Part shown: piece after piece, positions 1-8,293 of the stretch
Position numbering within the stretch: the stretch's first letter is position 1
How the letters are laid out: every line of letters begins with the position of its first letter
NCBI RefSeq assembly: GCF_900104355.1
Contig: NZ_FNIY01000004.1
Location: 62,001 to 126,000, forward strand
Reading direction: 5' to 3'
Length of the DNA stretch: 64,000 nt
From: Phyllobacterium sp. OV277
GTDB lineage: Bacteria > Pseudomonadota > Alphaproteobacteria > Rhizobiales > Rhizobiaceae
Program-made: the position numbers and the translations under genes
Notes under the pieces: generated by a model
Told to the model about the DNA's origin: nothing
Seen by the model: only the letters and a program-made list of their open reading frames with translations
Databases searched by the model: none

Positions 1-85
1 TTCCGAATTTTCTTCGTACGCTAGCAATCGATGACACATTCGACTATCAAATAGATATGAAGTGATACTTCAGGAAACCATAAGT

Positions 86-970
86 ATGAACACAACTCTC
101 GATATGGATGCCCTGCGAACAATGGTTGTCGGCACGGATATGAAGAGCTTCGCCCGCGCGGCATCTCAGCTCGGCCGTTCGCAATCGGCCATCAGCATGC
201 AATTAAAGAAGCTTGAGCAGCAGACGGGGCAAACCTTGTTTCGTCGCAGTGGTCGCGGGCTTGTTCTGACTGAGGCCGGTGAATCGCTGCTGGCTTACGC
301 CCGGCGGATCATTGCGCTGAACGATGAAGCCACCGCATCTCTTGGCACAATGGCCGCGTCAGCGGCGGTGCGCATCGGATTGCCCCAGGATTTCTTTGAT
401 GACGTGATGCCCGAAATCATCACCCGTTTTGCCCTTCTCAGGCCAAATGTTCATGTGGAGGTAGCAGCTGGTCGCAATTATGCACTTGAGGAAGAGGTTC
501 GCACGGGTCGGCTTGATGTAGCCCTTGCATTCTTTCCTGCGGGCTCGGATACGCATGGAACATTGATAGCCTCGCAACAAATATTGTGGTTCGCCAACGA
601 GCATTTAACCAAGCCGCTGAATGGGGATTCGCTTGCGCTTGTCCTGAATGACCATCCGTGCCTCTTCAGGCAAACGGCTTTGCAGACACTGGAAAGCAAA
701 GGGTTGCGTTGGCGTTTATCGCTGACAACGCCAAGTCTGCCGGGCATATGGGCTGCAGTCCGGTCGGGACATGGCCTTTCGCCCAGAACGGCACATGGGG
801 TCCCGGCGGGTATACGCGACATAGGCAAAGAGTTTGATCTGCCTGAACTTCCCCGGATTGAGTTGCGGATGCTGACTGCAAGCAACCTTTCTCCCGCCGC
901 AGTAGATTTGCAGGACATATTAAACGCGGTGGCCACCGAGAAGGTTGGACAGAATCAACAAGCTAATTGA
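86..970 (+). CDS. LysR family transcriptional regulator
   Basis: Probable DNA-binding regulator of 294 residues. An N-terminal winged helix-turn-helix (about residues 5-65, with AASQLGRSQSAISMQLKKLE as the recognition region) is followed by a LysR substrate-binding domain. I prefer the ATG at 86 because AGGAAA lies about 9 bases upstream; an in-frame GTG at 62 would add eight residues and has no clear ribosome binding site. The gene converges on the next LysR gene and their 3' ends overlap by 8 bases. No obvious target gene sits beside it, so the effector is unknown. Confidence 0.88.
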   Translation: MNTTLDMDALRTMVVGTDMKSFARAASQLGRSQSAISMQLKKLEQQTGQTLFRRSGRGLVLTEAGESLLAYARRIIALNDEATASLGTMAASAAVRIGLPQDFFDDVMPEIITRFALLRPNVHVEVAAGRNYALEEEVRTGRLDVALAFFPAGSDTHGTLIASQQILWFANEHLTKPLNGDSLALVLNDHPCLFRQTALQTLESKGLRWRLSLTTPSLPGIWAAVRSGHGLSPRTAHGVPAGIRDIGKEFDLPELPRIELRMLTASNLSPAAVDLQDILNAVATEKVGQNQQAN

Positions 971-1850
971 CGCGAGATAGGTGCTCGACCAGTTCCCGTG
1001 CGTGAGGATGCAAATCATCAAATCTGCGCGCACAAATTGCGAGATGCCGGGTGGCCCATATGTCAGTCAAACGGATCGAATGAATTGTCATTGAGCGGCG
1101 ATATCTTTTGGCGGCTGTTTCCGGAACGATTCCCACACCGACACCATGCGCAACCATGCGGCAAATGCTTTCAAAAGTCCGCATGCGGATGCGAAAAGAG
1201 AGGGGATGTCCAGCGCGCGCCGCATGATCCCCCAGATAATCCTGCAGCGGACTCCCCGCGCTGAGCCCGACAAATTCCTGTCCGGCCACATCCTGAAACG
1301 CGATATGGCGATGGCCGGCCCATTTGCTTGACCGGGCGACAACCAGGACAAGTCGATCAATGGCAAAGGATCGCAGTTCGAGTTTTCCGGGGTCAACCGC
1401 ATTGGTGATGATACCGACATCGGCTGAACCACCAGCCACTGCCTTGACGATTTCCGTGCTGAGACGTTCCTTCAGATCAATATCGACATTCGGTCGGCCA
1501 GCGAGAAAGATTGCGAGTTTCTCCGGCAGGAATTCCTTCATTGCAGCCGTATTCGCCAGCAGGCGAATATGGCTTTTCAATCCCTTTGAAAATTCGCCCA
1601 GTTCGCCGCGCATCTGCTCGATCTGTTGCAGGACAATGCGGGCATGATGGGCAACCGCATCACCCGCTGGCGTCGGTTCAACACCGCGTCTGCCCCGTTC
1701 AAGCAAGGGAAGACCGATCACCTCTTCCATGCCGCGCAGACGTGCGCTCGCGGACGGAAGTGTCATGTTGGCTTGCGCGGCACCATGGGTGATACTTCCA
1801 GCTTCCACAACCAGAAGAAAGAGGCGTAAATCTGTGAGGTCAAAGCGCAT
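963..1850 (-). CDS. LysR family transcriptional regulator
   Basis: A 295-residue LysR-type regulator. The N-terminal HTH covers about residues 3-62 (DLRLFLLVVEAGSITHGAAQ, then a recognition helix in SASARLRGMEE), and an effector-binding domain fills the rest. It is divergent from the TauE/SafE exporter gene with about 100 bases between them, the usual arrangement for a LysR regulator and its target. A 7-base inverted repeat in that gap is a candidate binding site. The likely role is control of the exporter in response to a small sulfur or organic acid ligand; this is inferred from position only. Confidence 0.9.
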   Translation of the reverse strand: MRFDLTDLRLFLLVVEAGSITHGAAQANMTLPSASARLRGMEEVIGLPLLERGRRGVEPTPAGDAVAHHARIVLQQIEQMRGELGEFSKGLKSHIRLLANTAAMKEFLPEKLAIFLAGRPNVDIDLKERLSTEIVKAVAGGSADVGIITNAVDPGKLELRSFAIDRLVLVVARSSKWAGHRHIAFQDVAGQEFVGLSAGSPLQDYLGDHAARAGHPLSFRIRMRTFESICRMVAHGVGVGIVPETAAKRYRRSMTIHSIRLTDIWATRHLAICARRFDDLHPHARELVEHLSRVN

Positions 1851-1870
1851 ACATTGCTAGTAACATTCAA

Positions 1871-1897
1871 TCTGCCTTCGTCATAGCCTTAGGCAGA
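1871..1897. promoter_or_regulatory. Candidate LysR operator between divergent genes
   Basis: Inverted repeat TCTGCCT (1871-1877) and AGGCAGA (1891-1897) with 13 bases between the arms, in the gap between the LysR gene and the exporter gene. The size and position fit a LysR-type dyad. No binding data are available. Confidence 0.4.
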
Positions 1898-1947
1898 GTA
1901 TGTTTCTTCCGCATTGTGAAAGGCGCGACGGCAGGCAATCTAAGAGC

Positions 1948-2697
1948 ATGTTTGATTTGCCCCTCGCCTCCCTTCTTATCATTGCGCTCACATTCTTTCT
2001 TGCCGGGATCGTCAAGGGCGTCACCGGCATGGGCTTACCGACTGTTGCCATGGGCATTCTCGGCACGATTATGCCACCGGCCGGTGCCGCCGCCCTTCTG
2101 CTCGTGCCATCCTTCGTGACCAACGTGCTGCAATTATTGTCCGGACCAAGCTTTGCCGCTCTCGCATTGCGCCTATGGGCAATGATGCTTGCCATTTTAT
2201 TGGGAACTATCGCCGGGTCCTGGCTCATGGCCAATGATACCGCAGGCTGGACCACAATGGGTTTAGGCGCTGCGCTGATGATCTATGCCGGCTACAGTCT
2301 TATGGCGCGGCAACTATCGGTCCCGCGAAATCTGGAGCCTCTCCTGTCACCGCTCATCGGCGTCATCACGGGCGTTGTAACCGGCGCAACAGGTGTGTTT
2401 GTCATTCCTGCCGTCCCCTACCTGCAATCGCTCGGTTTGACCAAGGATGATTTGATACAGGCTCTTGGCCTATCCTTTACTGTTTCAACCATAGCCCTTG
2501 GCGTCGGATTGACATCAGGCGGAGCCTTGCAGCTCGACAGTTTGAGCACATCCACGCTTGCTCTGGCACCGGCACTATTGGGTATGTGGTGCGGCCAGAA
2601 GGTACGCAATGCGATCAGCCCCACATCATTCCGCCGCTGGTTCCTGATCTGCCTCCTGCTGCTGGGGCTGGAACTCGTCTTAAAACAGCTATTCTGA
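1948..2697 (+). CDS. TauE/SafE family membrane exporter/permease
   Basis: Integral membrane protein of 249 residues from the ATG at 1948; an upstream ATG at 1900 would add 16 poorly hydrophobic residues and is less likely. It has the TauE/SafE (COG0730) pattern: about seven or eight hydrophobic helices, an early helix ending in FFLAGIVKGVTGMGLPT and a second half beginning LIGVITGVVTGATGVFVIP, the internal duplication typical of the family. Members move small anions such as sulfite, sulfoacetate or other organic sulfonates and acids across the inner membrane. Substrate is not determinable here. The divergent LysR gene is the probable regulator. Confidence 0.88.
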   Translation: MFDLPLASLLIIALTFFLAGIVKGVTGMGLPTVAMGILGTIMPPAGAAALLLVPSFVTNVLQLLSGPSFAALALRLWAMMLAILLGTIAGSWLMANDTAGWTTMGLGAALMIYAGYSLMARQLSVPRNLEPLLSPLIGVITGVVTGATGVFVIPAVPYLQSLGLTKDDLIQALGLSFTVSTIALGVGLTSGGALQLDSLSTSTLALAPALLGMWCGQKVRNAISPTSFRRWFLICLLLLGLELVLKQLF

Positions 2698-2781
2698 CAT
2701 CCACCTATTGCTCATTTTTCTTGCACTTCTATTTGGGAGCCGCTTAGTTTCGACCGCCAGTTGAAACAAGAGGAATGATCC

Positions 2782-3429
2782 ATGTCGAAACTTTACGTTC
2801 GCAGCTTCTCTTTATCCTTGGATGGTTATGGCGCAGGCCCTGATCAAAGCTTAGATAATCCACTTGGCGTGAACGGAATGTCCCTGCACCAGTGGGCCTT
2901 TACCACACGCACGTTTCAAAAGATGTTTGGTCAGGATGGCGGCGTAACTGGGATCGATGATGACTTCGCTAAACTCGGCTTCGACAACATCGGAGCGTGG
3001 ATCCTTGGACGCAACATGTTCGGTCCGGTGAGAGGGCCCTGGCCCGATGATAGCTGGAAAGGATGGTGGGGTGATAATCCGTCCTACCACGCTCCCGTTT
3101 TCGTTCTGACGCATCATGAGCGTCCGTCTATCGTGATGGAAGGTGGAACAACATTTCATTTTGTGACAGATGGTATCCAAAGCGCGCTGACACAGGCCAA
3201 GGCTGCGGCTGGCGGAAAGGATGTGCGGGTTGGCGGCGGCGTTGATACGGTCAAACAATACCTGCGGGCGCGTCTTATCGACGAGTTGCATCTCGCCGTA
3301 TCACCGGTGTTTCTGGGCCAAGGTGAAAACCTGTTTTCCGATATTGATCTTCGCAGCCTCGGATACGTTTTTGGCCGCAGTGTAGCCACTCCCAATGCTA
3401 CCCATCTCATTATTACCAAGGAAAGTTAG
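2782..3429 (+). CDS. Dihydrofolate reductase/RibD C-terminal-like family protein
   Basis: A 215-residue cytoplasmic protein with the RibD C-terminal (dihydrofolate-reductase-like) fold. It begins with a beta strand and SLDGYGAGPDQS, has the GRNMFGPVRGPW segment and the cofactor-site signature GGKDVRVGGGVDTVKQYLRARLIDELHLAVSPVFLGQG. Family members bind NAD(P)H; most stand-alone copies have no known substrate. An AAGAGGAA ribosome binding site precedes the ATG. It stands alone between the exporter gene and a bidirectional terminator. Confidence 0.87.
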   Translation: MSKLYVRSFSLSLDGYGAGPDQSLDNPLGVNGMSLHQWAFTTRTFQKMFGQDGGVTGIDDDFAKLGFDNIGAWILGRNMFGPVRGPWPDDSWKGWWGDNPSYHAPVFVLTHHERPSIVMEGGTTFHFVTDGIQSALTQAKAAAGGKDVRVGGGVDTVKQYLRARLIDELHLAVSPVFLGQGENLFSDIDLRSLGYVFGRSVATPNATHLIITKES

Positions 3430-3437
3430 GGCAGCAA

Positions 3438-3467
3438 AAACCCGTGCTGGGCTCACAGCACGGGTTT
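3438..3467. terminator. Bidirectional rho-independent terminator
   Basis: Perfect 12-base-pair stem AAACCCGTGCTG / CAGCACGGGTTT with a 6-base loop, A-rich on one side and T-rich on the other. It lies between two convergent genes and can serve both. Confidence 0.85.
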
Positions 3468-3495
3468 GATTTGCGCAATCAGTGATCTGACCGGA

Positions 3496-4221
3496 TTACT
3501 CTTCGCGCTGACCTGTCAGCTGGAGCAGCAACTGGAAGATATTGACAAAGTTCAGATAGAGCGAGAATGCGCCAAAAACAGCAAGCTTCTGTTGCGATTC
3601 AGAATCGAAGCTTTCCGCATACTGTTCCTTGATCGACTGCGTGTCCCAGGCCGTCAAACCGATGAATACCAGCACACCGGCAACCGACACCACGAACTGC
3701 AGCATTGATGAACCGAGGAAAAGGTTGACGACACTGGCAACAACAACACCGATCAGGCCCATCATCAGGAATGCACTGAACTGGGAAAGGTCACGTTTGG
3801 TTGTGTAACCATAGAGGCTGGTTGCACCAAACATGGTCGCTGCGATGAAGAACGTACGGGCGATGCTGGTTCCGGTGAAAACGAGGAACACCGATGCCAA
3901 CGACAATCCCATCACCGCACAGAACGCCCAGAACATGGCCTGCGCCGAAGACGCGGACATGGACTGCATCTTGAAAGAGAAGAACATGACAAATGCCAGC
4001 GGAGCCAGCATTACGACCCATTTCAGGGGTGTCGAAAAGATGGGTACATAAAGAGCTGGTGTTGACGCAACAACAAACGCAACAACACCGGTCAGGACAA
4101 GACCAAGACCCATATAATTGTAGATGCGCAGCATATGCCGGCGCAGACCTTCATCGAAGGCCGCGGAAGACTGGCCGCGAGCCGTGTCCATCCCATAGCG
4201 AAGAGGGGTATTCATAAACAT
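3496..4221 (-). CDS. Bax inhibitor-1/YccA family membrane protein
   Basis: A 241-residue inner-membrane protein with about seven hydrophobic helices, matching the Bax inhibitor-1/TMBIM family (bacterial YbhL/YccA). The family signature is visible near the C-terminus as LVFIGLTAWDTQSIKEQY, followed by the conserved FGAFSLYLNFVNIFQLLLQLTG end. The N-terminus (about 30 residues) is soluble. Relatives are pH-gated calcium-leak channels or modulators of FtsH-type proteolysis; the role here is not shown. The start has GGAACC just upstream. The gene is 21 bases from the anti-sigma gene, so co-transcription with the sigma operon is possible. Confidence 0.93.
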   Translation of the reverse strand: MFMNTPLRYGMDTARGQSSAAFDEGLRRHMLRIYNYMGLGLVLTGVVAFVVASTPALYVPIFSTPLKWVVMLAPLAFVMFFSFKMQSMSASSAQAMFWAFCAVMGLSLASVFLVFTGTSIARTFFIAATMFGATSLYGYTTKRDLSQFSAFLMMGLIGVVVASVVNLFLGSSMLQFVVSVAGVLVFIGLTAWDTQSIKEQYAESFDSESQQKLAVFGAFSLYLNFVNIFQLLLQLTGQREE

Positions 4222-4242
4222 GGTTCCTTTCGGTTCATTGGA

Positions 4243-5016
4243 TCAGTAAAGGGTTTTGGCAAGGCTTATCGCAGCGTTTTCGAGATCTGCTGTTGCAGCA
4301 TCCGAAACGAGCGCATAGGCGACATCGCCAATCTGGAAATAGGCCGCCGAAGTGTCATTCACGCGCACAGCCTTGGGTTTGACGACGTCAAACGTGCCGG
4401 GGCGGACGGCAAAGAGTGAAACCGGACCAAGATTATCAGACCGGACTTCCATTTCGACGCTCGGCCCGAAATTGGATGGGAACAGCTGAACATCGCGAAC
4501 GCTCCACTTGTCTGGCATGGTAGGTATGACGATCCCGGTCGATGCGCGTATCTCGGCAGGGTCATAACTGCGCGTTTGCGGTTGCGATGCCATACCGGCA
4601 CGGACCGAAGAGGTCTTGTGGGCCATGATGGCATCGGAGACATAGGCCGGTGGAGGCGTCGCAGCCACCACCTTTGAGACTGTCAAAGGGCCAAATCCCG
4701 CATGCGCCATCCATCCCAAAGCGAGCAAAACACCAACCGCTGCCACACGCTGCAATCCGCCAAACAGCCGATCGCGTCCGAGGCCTCGTTCCAGACGATG
4801 AGCAAGCTCCGAAGTTTCCGGAGAACCCGTCGTGTGGCCCTGCACTAAAGCGAGTCGCAGTTCATCTCGCGACTGCAAATCGGACATAACGCGAGCCGCC
4901 TGTTCCGGGTGCTGTGACAAGTAGCGTGCAACCTCAATCCGCCGCAGCGCATCAAGTTGATCGTCAATGTAAGCATCAAGATCAGCTTCGACCACGGGAT
5001 CAATCGTTTCGGTCAT
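4243..5016 (-). CDS. Transmembrane anti-sigma factor
   Basis: A 257-residue protein with an N-terminal cytosolic zinc-finger-like anti-sigma region lacking clear zinc ligands (about residues 1-85, DAYIDDQLDALRRIEVARYLSQHPE), one membrane segment (about 88-107, VAAVGVLLALGWMAHAG) and a periplasmic C-terminal domain. The start overlaps the end of the sigma factor gene by 17 bases, so the two are translationally coupled. The predicted job is to hold the ECF sigma factor at the inner membrane until an envelope or oxidative signal releases it. The N-terminal part lacks the HxxxCxxC motif seen in ZAS-type anti-sigmas, so metal-based sensing is unlikely. Confidence 0.85.
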   Translation of the reverse strand: MTETIDPVVEADLDAYIDDQLDALRRIEVARYLSQHPEQAARVMSDLQSRDELRLALVQGHTTGSPETSELAHRLERGLGRDRLFGGLQRVAAVGVLLALGWMAHAGFGPLTVSKVVAATPPPAYVSDAIMAHKTSSVRAGMASQPQTRSYDPAEIRASTGIVIPTMPDKWSVRDVQLFPSNFGPSVEMEVRSDNLGPVSLFAVRPGTFDVVKPKAVRVNDTSAAYFQIGDVAYALVSDAATADLENAAISLAKTLY

Positions 5017-5545
5017 CGCGACCTCCTACAATTTTCAAGTGACCAGATTTGTCTGGCTGCTTTTCTGTTTCCTGCGAACGAAGCGTTGCGCGAGCGCGGC
5101 TGATCCGCGACATCAAGGTCCCGACAGGAATGTTCAACGTCCCTGCCGCTTCCTCATAAGAAAGCCCCTCAATAGCCACGAGATGGAGGGCAGACCTCTG
5201 CTCCTCGGGCAGCGCAAAAAACGCTTCTCTTATCTGGCCAAGCCGCACGGAATGCTCCTGCGGCGCATCGATGCTCGTCTCATTCAAGAAATAGGCGGTT
5301 TCCAGAGTTCGGGCTTCTGTCGCGCTTGAACGCTTGACGTCGATGAACCGGTTATGGAGGATCGACAGCAGCCAGCCACGCAACGTTTTGCCGTGACGAA
5401 ACCCGCCTCGCCGCTCATAGGCGCGCAGAAGCGTATCCTGAACAAGGTCCTCGGCGTCAGCATCGTTCCGGGTCAGGGAACGGGCATAACGACGAAGAGA
5501 CCCAAGCTGTCCAACAACATCAAAGCGTGGTTTCGGCGTTTTCAT
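5000..5545 (-). CDS. ECF-type RNA polymerase sigma factor
   Basis: A 181-residue group IV sigma factor. Region 2 occupies about residues 10-75 (SLTRNDADAEDLVQDTLLRAYERR and GWLLSILHNRFIDVKR), and region 4 about 105-160 (LPEEQRSALHLVAIEGLSYEEAAGTLNIPVGTLMSRISRARATLR). It is coupled to the following anti-sigma gene. No Shine-Dalgarno sequence precedes the ATG. Instead an ECF-like promoter ends six bases before it, suggesting a leaderless, self-activated transcript. Confidence 0.93.
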   Translation of the reverse strand: MKTPKPRFDVVGQLGSLRRYARSLTRNDADAEDLVQDTLLRAYERRGGFRHGKTLRGWLLSILHNRFIDVKRSSATEARTLETAYFLNETSIDAPQEHSVRLGQIREAFFALPEEQRSALHLVAIEGLSYEEAAGTLNIPVGTLMSRISRARATLRSQETEKQPDKSGHLKIVGGRDDRND

Positions 5546-5551
5546 AATGAG

Positions 5552-5578
5552 TATACGGAGCCCGCGCGGTTTTATTCC
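5552..5578 (-). promoter_or_regulatory. Candidate autoregulated ECF promoter
   Basis: Read on the minus strand, GGAAT (5578-5574) is followed after 16 bases by CGTATA (5557-5552). This resembles the GGAAC/N16-17/CGT architecture of ECF sigma promoters. The -10 element ends six bases before the sigma factor ATG, so the transcript could start at or within the start codon. Confidence 0.5.
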
Positions 5579-5693
5579 CGCTGCATCCTATTATTTTTTA
5601 CAGCTCAAACAGATTATTTGTTTTGGAAGGGCGCTGACGTGCCCATTCCACGTCGGGCCCTTCATTTGAAGGTTTCGCGGAAATCGTCGCCGA

Positions 5694-6029
5694 TCAAATT
5701 GCCAATCCACCAAGCAATGAGCGCCAGTATAGAGCCCGCTCCTTGAGCCGCGCATCGCGCACATAGACCAGATCTTCATTGTCCAACCGTTCAAGTTCTT
5801 CGAATGTGAAATTCTCGGCTCCGTTATCATTCCATGCCTGCTGCAATTCCCGGCACGGATGATTGCCGAGACGAAGTGTGAACCATAGACGGTTCTGGAT
5901 CGTGTCGAGAGTTGTGCTTTGGCCAATCCACGCAGTGCCGGACATGAGGCAGCGAATGGCATAAATCCCCATAATCAACTTTCTTTCCTTGTAGGCGGTC
6001 GTCGCAGCTTTCCTGTTTTCAGTTTTCAT
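5694..6029 (-). CDS. GIY-YIG nuclease family small protein
   Basis: A protein of up to 111 residues. The motif GIYAIRC, with AWIGQST replacing the usual YIG strand, and a downstream arginine (IQNRLWFTL) match the GIY-YIG fold, and HPCRELQQAWNDNGAENFTFEELERL matches the rest of the domain seen in small stand-alone rhizobial members. Translation may begin at the ATG at 5972 (GGAAAG upstream), which starts directly with MGIYAI, rather than at 6029. Function is unknown; possible DNA nicking or a degenerate nuclease. It lies upstream of the sigma factor gene on the same strand with 148 bases between. Confidence 0.75.
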   Translation of the reverse strand: MKTENRKAATTAYKERKLIMGIYAIRCLMSGTAWIGQSTTLDTIQNRLWFTLRLGNHPCRELQQAWNDNGAENFTFEELERLDNEDLVYVRDARLKERALYWRSLLGGLAI

Positions 6030-6172
6030 CCATCATTCCAATCATTTCAGACATTTCGAGCTGCAGACCAAATAACAAGCAATTCGACTTCGGTCAATTT
6101 ATTACCCGGATGATATTGACTATAGTATTAAAGCCCGGATATAAAACATCGCATTAACAGCGAGCCAATTCC

Positions 6173-6817
6173 ATGACCGACCATCTTTCCAAACCTTGCA
6201 CCGCCTTCGAAGGCAATCGCATCCTGTCATCAGGCCCTTTGATTGAGGTGGCGCTGGCCGTAAAGAATGCATCTGAAGAAAAGCGCGCAACTGAGCCGCT
6301 TCTTGTCTTTGACGACGCCACGGGTCGCGCGATGGATTTTGATTTACGCGGAACCAAGGCGGATATCATCGCCAGACTGGTGCAATCTTCGGTGGCTGCG
6401 AGCAATCAACCGAAAGTGCCTCAATCAGTTGCGGAGTCCGCGACTGACACCATCGAAACCGCTCCGCGTGGACGAGGCAGGCCAAAACTGGGAGTGATTG
6501 CACGCGAGGTCACGCTGTTGCCGCGCCATTGGGAATGGCTCGCAGCACAAAATGGAGGCGCATCGGTTGTTCTGAGAAGGCTGATAGACGAAGCCAGAAA
6601 GGCCGGTGGCAGCGAACAAAAAATACGTGCGGCGCGGGAAGCCGCTTATCATTTCATGTCCGCCATGGCAGGTAACTTACCACACTTCGAAGAGGCGATC
6701 CGCGCCTTGTTTGCGGGTGATCGGGAAGCATTCATTGAACACATTGCTGATTGGCCTGAAGACATAAGCAGATATGCAACAAAGCTAGCCTACGGAGACG
6801 CTGCCCTCTCCCCATAA
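6173..6817 (+). CDS. DUF2239 family protein
   Basis: A 214-residue soluble protein matching the DUF2239 family: an N-terminal part with FEGNRILSSGPLIEVALAVKNA and LLVFDDATGRAMDFDLRGT, then a basic RGRGRPKLGVIAREVTLLPRHWEWL segment. The latter resembles a ribbon-helix-helix or AT-hook-like basic stretch, so nucleic-acid binding is conceivable but unproven. The C-terminal third is helical. It appears monocistronic. Upstream, 6110-6172 is AT-rich and may hold its promoter. Confidence 0.8.
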   Translation: MTDHLSKPCTAFEGNRILSSGPLIEVALAVKNASEEKRATEPLLVFDDATGRAMDFDLRGTKADIIARLVQSSVAASNQPKVPQSVAESATDTIETAPRGRGRPKLGVIAREVTLLPRHWEWLAAQNGGASVVLRRLIDEARKAGGSEQKIRAAREAAYHFMSAMAGNLPHFEEAIRALFAGDREAFIEHIADWPEDISRYATKLAYGDAALSP

Positions 6818-6913
6818 TCTGACAGCTAGCCTCTTCCAACTACCCACAATCAAATCCTCAGAACTGGAGTGGCCTACCGCTCCGGAAAGGCAGGCTTGTG
6901 CCTGACAATCAAG

Positions 6914-8284
6914 ATGAACCAACAAACGACCACACCGGTTGCCTCAAGACCTCTCTGGCAGATCTACCTTGCTATCCTGCTCCCTATGATGCTGACGAAT
7001 ATTCTGCAGTCGGCATCCAGTACGGTTGACGGGATATTTCTGGGTCAGCTTCTCGGGATCAATGCCGTTGCTGCTGTATCCGCATTCTTTCCCGTCATCC
7101 TCTTGCTCTTTGCGATTGTCATTGGCGTTAGCAGTGGCGCGACTGTTCTCATCGGTCAGGCATGGGGTGCGGGTGACCATAGCAAGGCTCGAACCGTGGC
7201 CGTCACAGCGCTTGCCATGATGATCGTTGCAGGTCTTGCCGTGAGCATCGTCGGCGGCTTGCTGGCTCCAAAGATTATATCGCTGCTGGGAACGCCCGTG
7301 GGCATTCAGACTGAAGCCACGACCTATGCAAGAACATTGCTGATCGGGATGCCGTTTATCTTCATACTCTGGCTGGTAACATCAATGAGCCGTGGCGTAT
7401 CTGATGCGGTGACACCGTTATGGGCATTGTTGGTTGCCACGATTATCTCCCTGATTTTCACACCCGCCCTGATCCTCGGCTGGTTTGGTCTGCCTCAACT
7501 CGGCGTCGCCAGTGCGCCGGTTTCAACGATTATTGCGTCCATCGCCGCCTTGCTTTGGCTCGGCCAGCATTGGCGGCGCAAGAACCATCCCCTTGCCCCT
7601 GACTTTCGGCAGTTGCTGAAAATACGCATCAATCCTATCATGGCCAAAGTCATCCTGCGTATCGGTGTGCCGATGGCTGTACAGATACTCACTATGGCGA
7701 TTGCCGAGATTGTGCTGCTTGGTCTGGTAAACCAGCACGGTGCACAAGCAACAGCCGCCTATGGAGCAATCAACCAAATATTGAACTGGGTGCAGTTTCC
7801 GGTCATGTCGCTCGGCATCACGACTTCGATCCTTACATCCCATGCCATCGGGGCGGGACGACCGGAGCGGATCAGTAAGATCTTACGGACGGGACTCATG
7901 CTCAATATCGTCACCACCGGCAGTTTTGTCCTGCTTGGCTACACCCTTGCCAAACCCATTATCGGTCTGTTCATCACCGACCGCGACGTCGTGGCTTCGG
8001 CAACCCACCTTCTGCACATTGTTCTGTGGAGCCTGCTTCTCGTTGGGGCAACAAGCGTCCTGACTGGCGTCATGCGTGCCAACGGAACAGTTTTTGGCCC
8101 GACAGCTCTATCAATTCTGGCTATTCTCGCAATCGAGATACCTTTGGCGTACGGGCTGAATGCCCGGCTTGGCCTGCCCGGGATTTGGTTCGCCTATGCC
8201 ACGACGTTTGTCTCGATCTTGCTCTTCCAGTCGCTGTTCTTTCACTTCGTATGGCACAAGCAACAGGTCTCACGACTGATCTAG
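6914..8284 (+). CDS. MATE family multidrug efflux transporter
   Basis: An inner-membrane antiporter of about 456 residues with 12 predicted helices. The conserved start LPMMLTNILQSASSTVDGIFLGQLLGINAVAAVSAFFP and the second-half repeat IGVPMAVQILTMAIAEIVLLGLVN are typical MATE modules. It is expected to export cationic drugs or toxic metabolites using a Na+ or H+ gradient. The ATG at 6914 gives a normal N-terminus; a GTG at 6869 with GGAG nearby would add 15 residues. The 3' end converges on the SMP-30 gene with only 9 bases between them. Confidence 0.9.
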   Translation: MNQQTTTPVASRPLWQIYLAILLPMMLTNILQSASSTVDGIFLGQLLGINAVAAVSAFFPVILLLFAIVIGVSSGATVLIGQAWGAGDHSKARTVAVTALAMMIVAGLAVSIVGGLLAPKIISLLGTPVGIQTEATTYARTLLIGMPFIFILWLVTSMSRGVSDAVTPLWALLVATIISLIFTPALILGWFGLPQLGVASAPVSTIIASIAALLWLGQHWRRKNHPLAPDFRQLLKIRINPIMAKVILRIGVPMAVQILTMAIAEIVLLGLVNQHGAQATAAYGAINQILNWVQFPVMSLGITTSILTSHAIGAGRPERISKILRTGLMLNIVTTGSFVLLGYTLAKPIIGLFITDRDVVASATHLLHIVLWSLLLVGATSVLTGVMRANGTVFGPTALSILAILAIEIPLAYGLNARLGLPGIWFAYATTFVSILLFQSLFFHFVWHKQQVSRLI

Positions 8285-8293
8285 ATCTAACCC

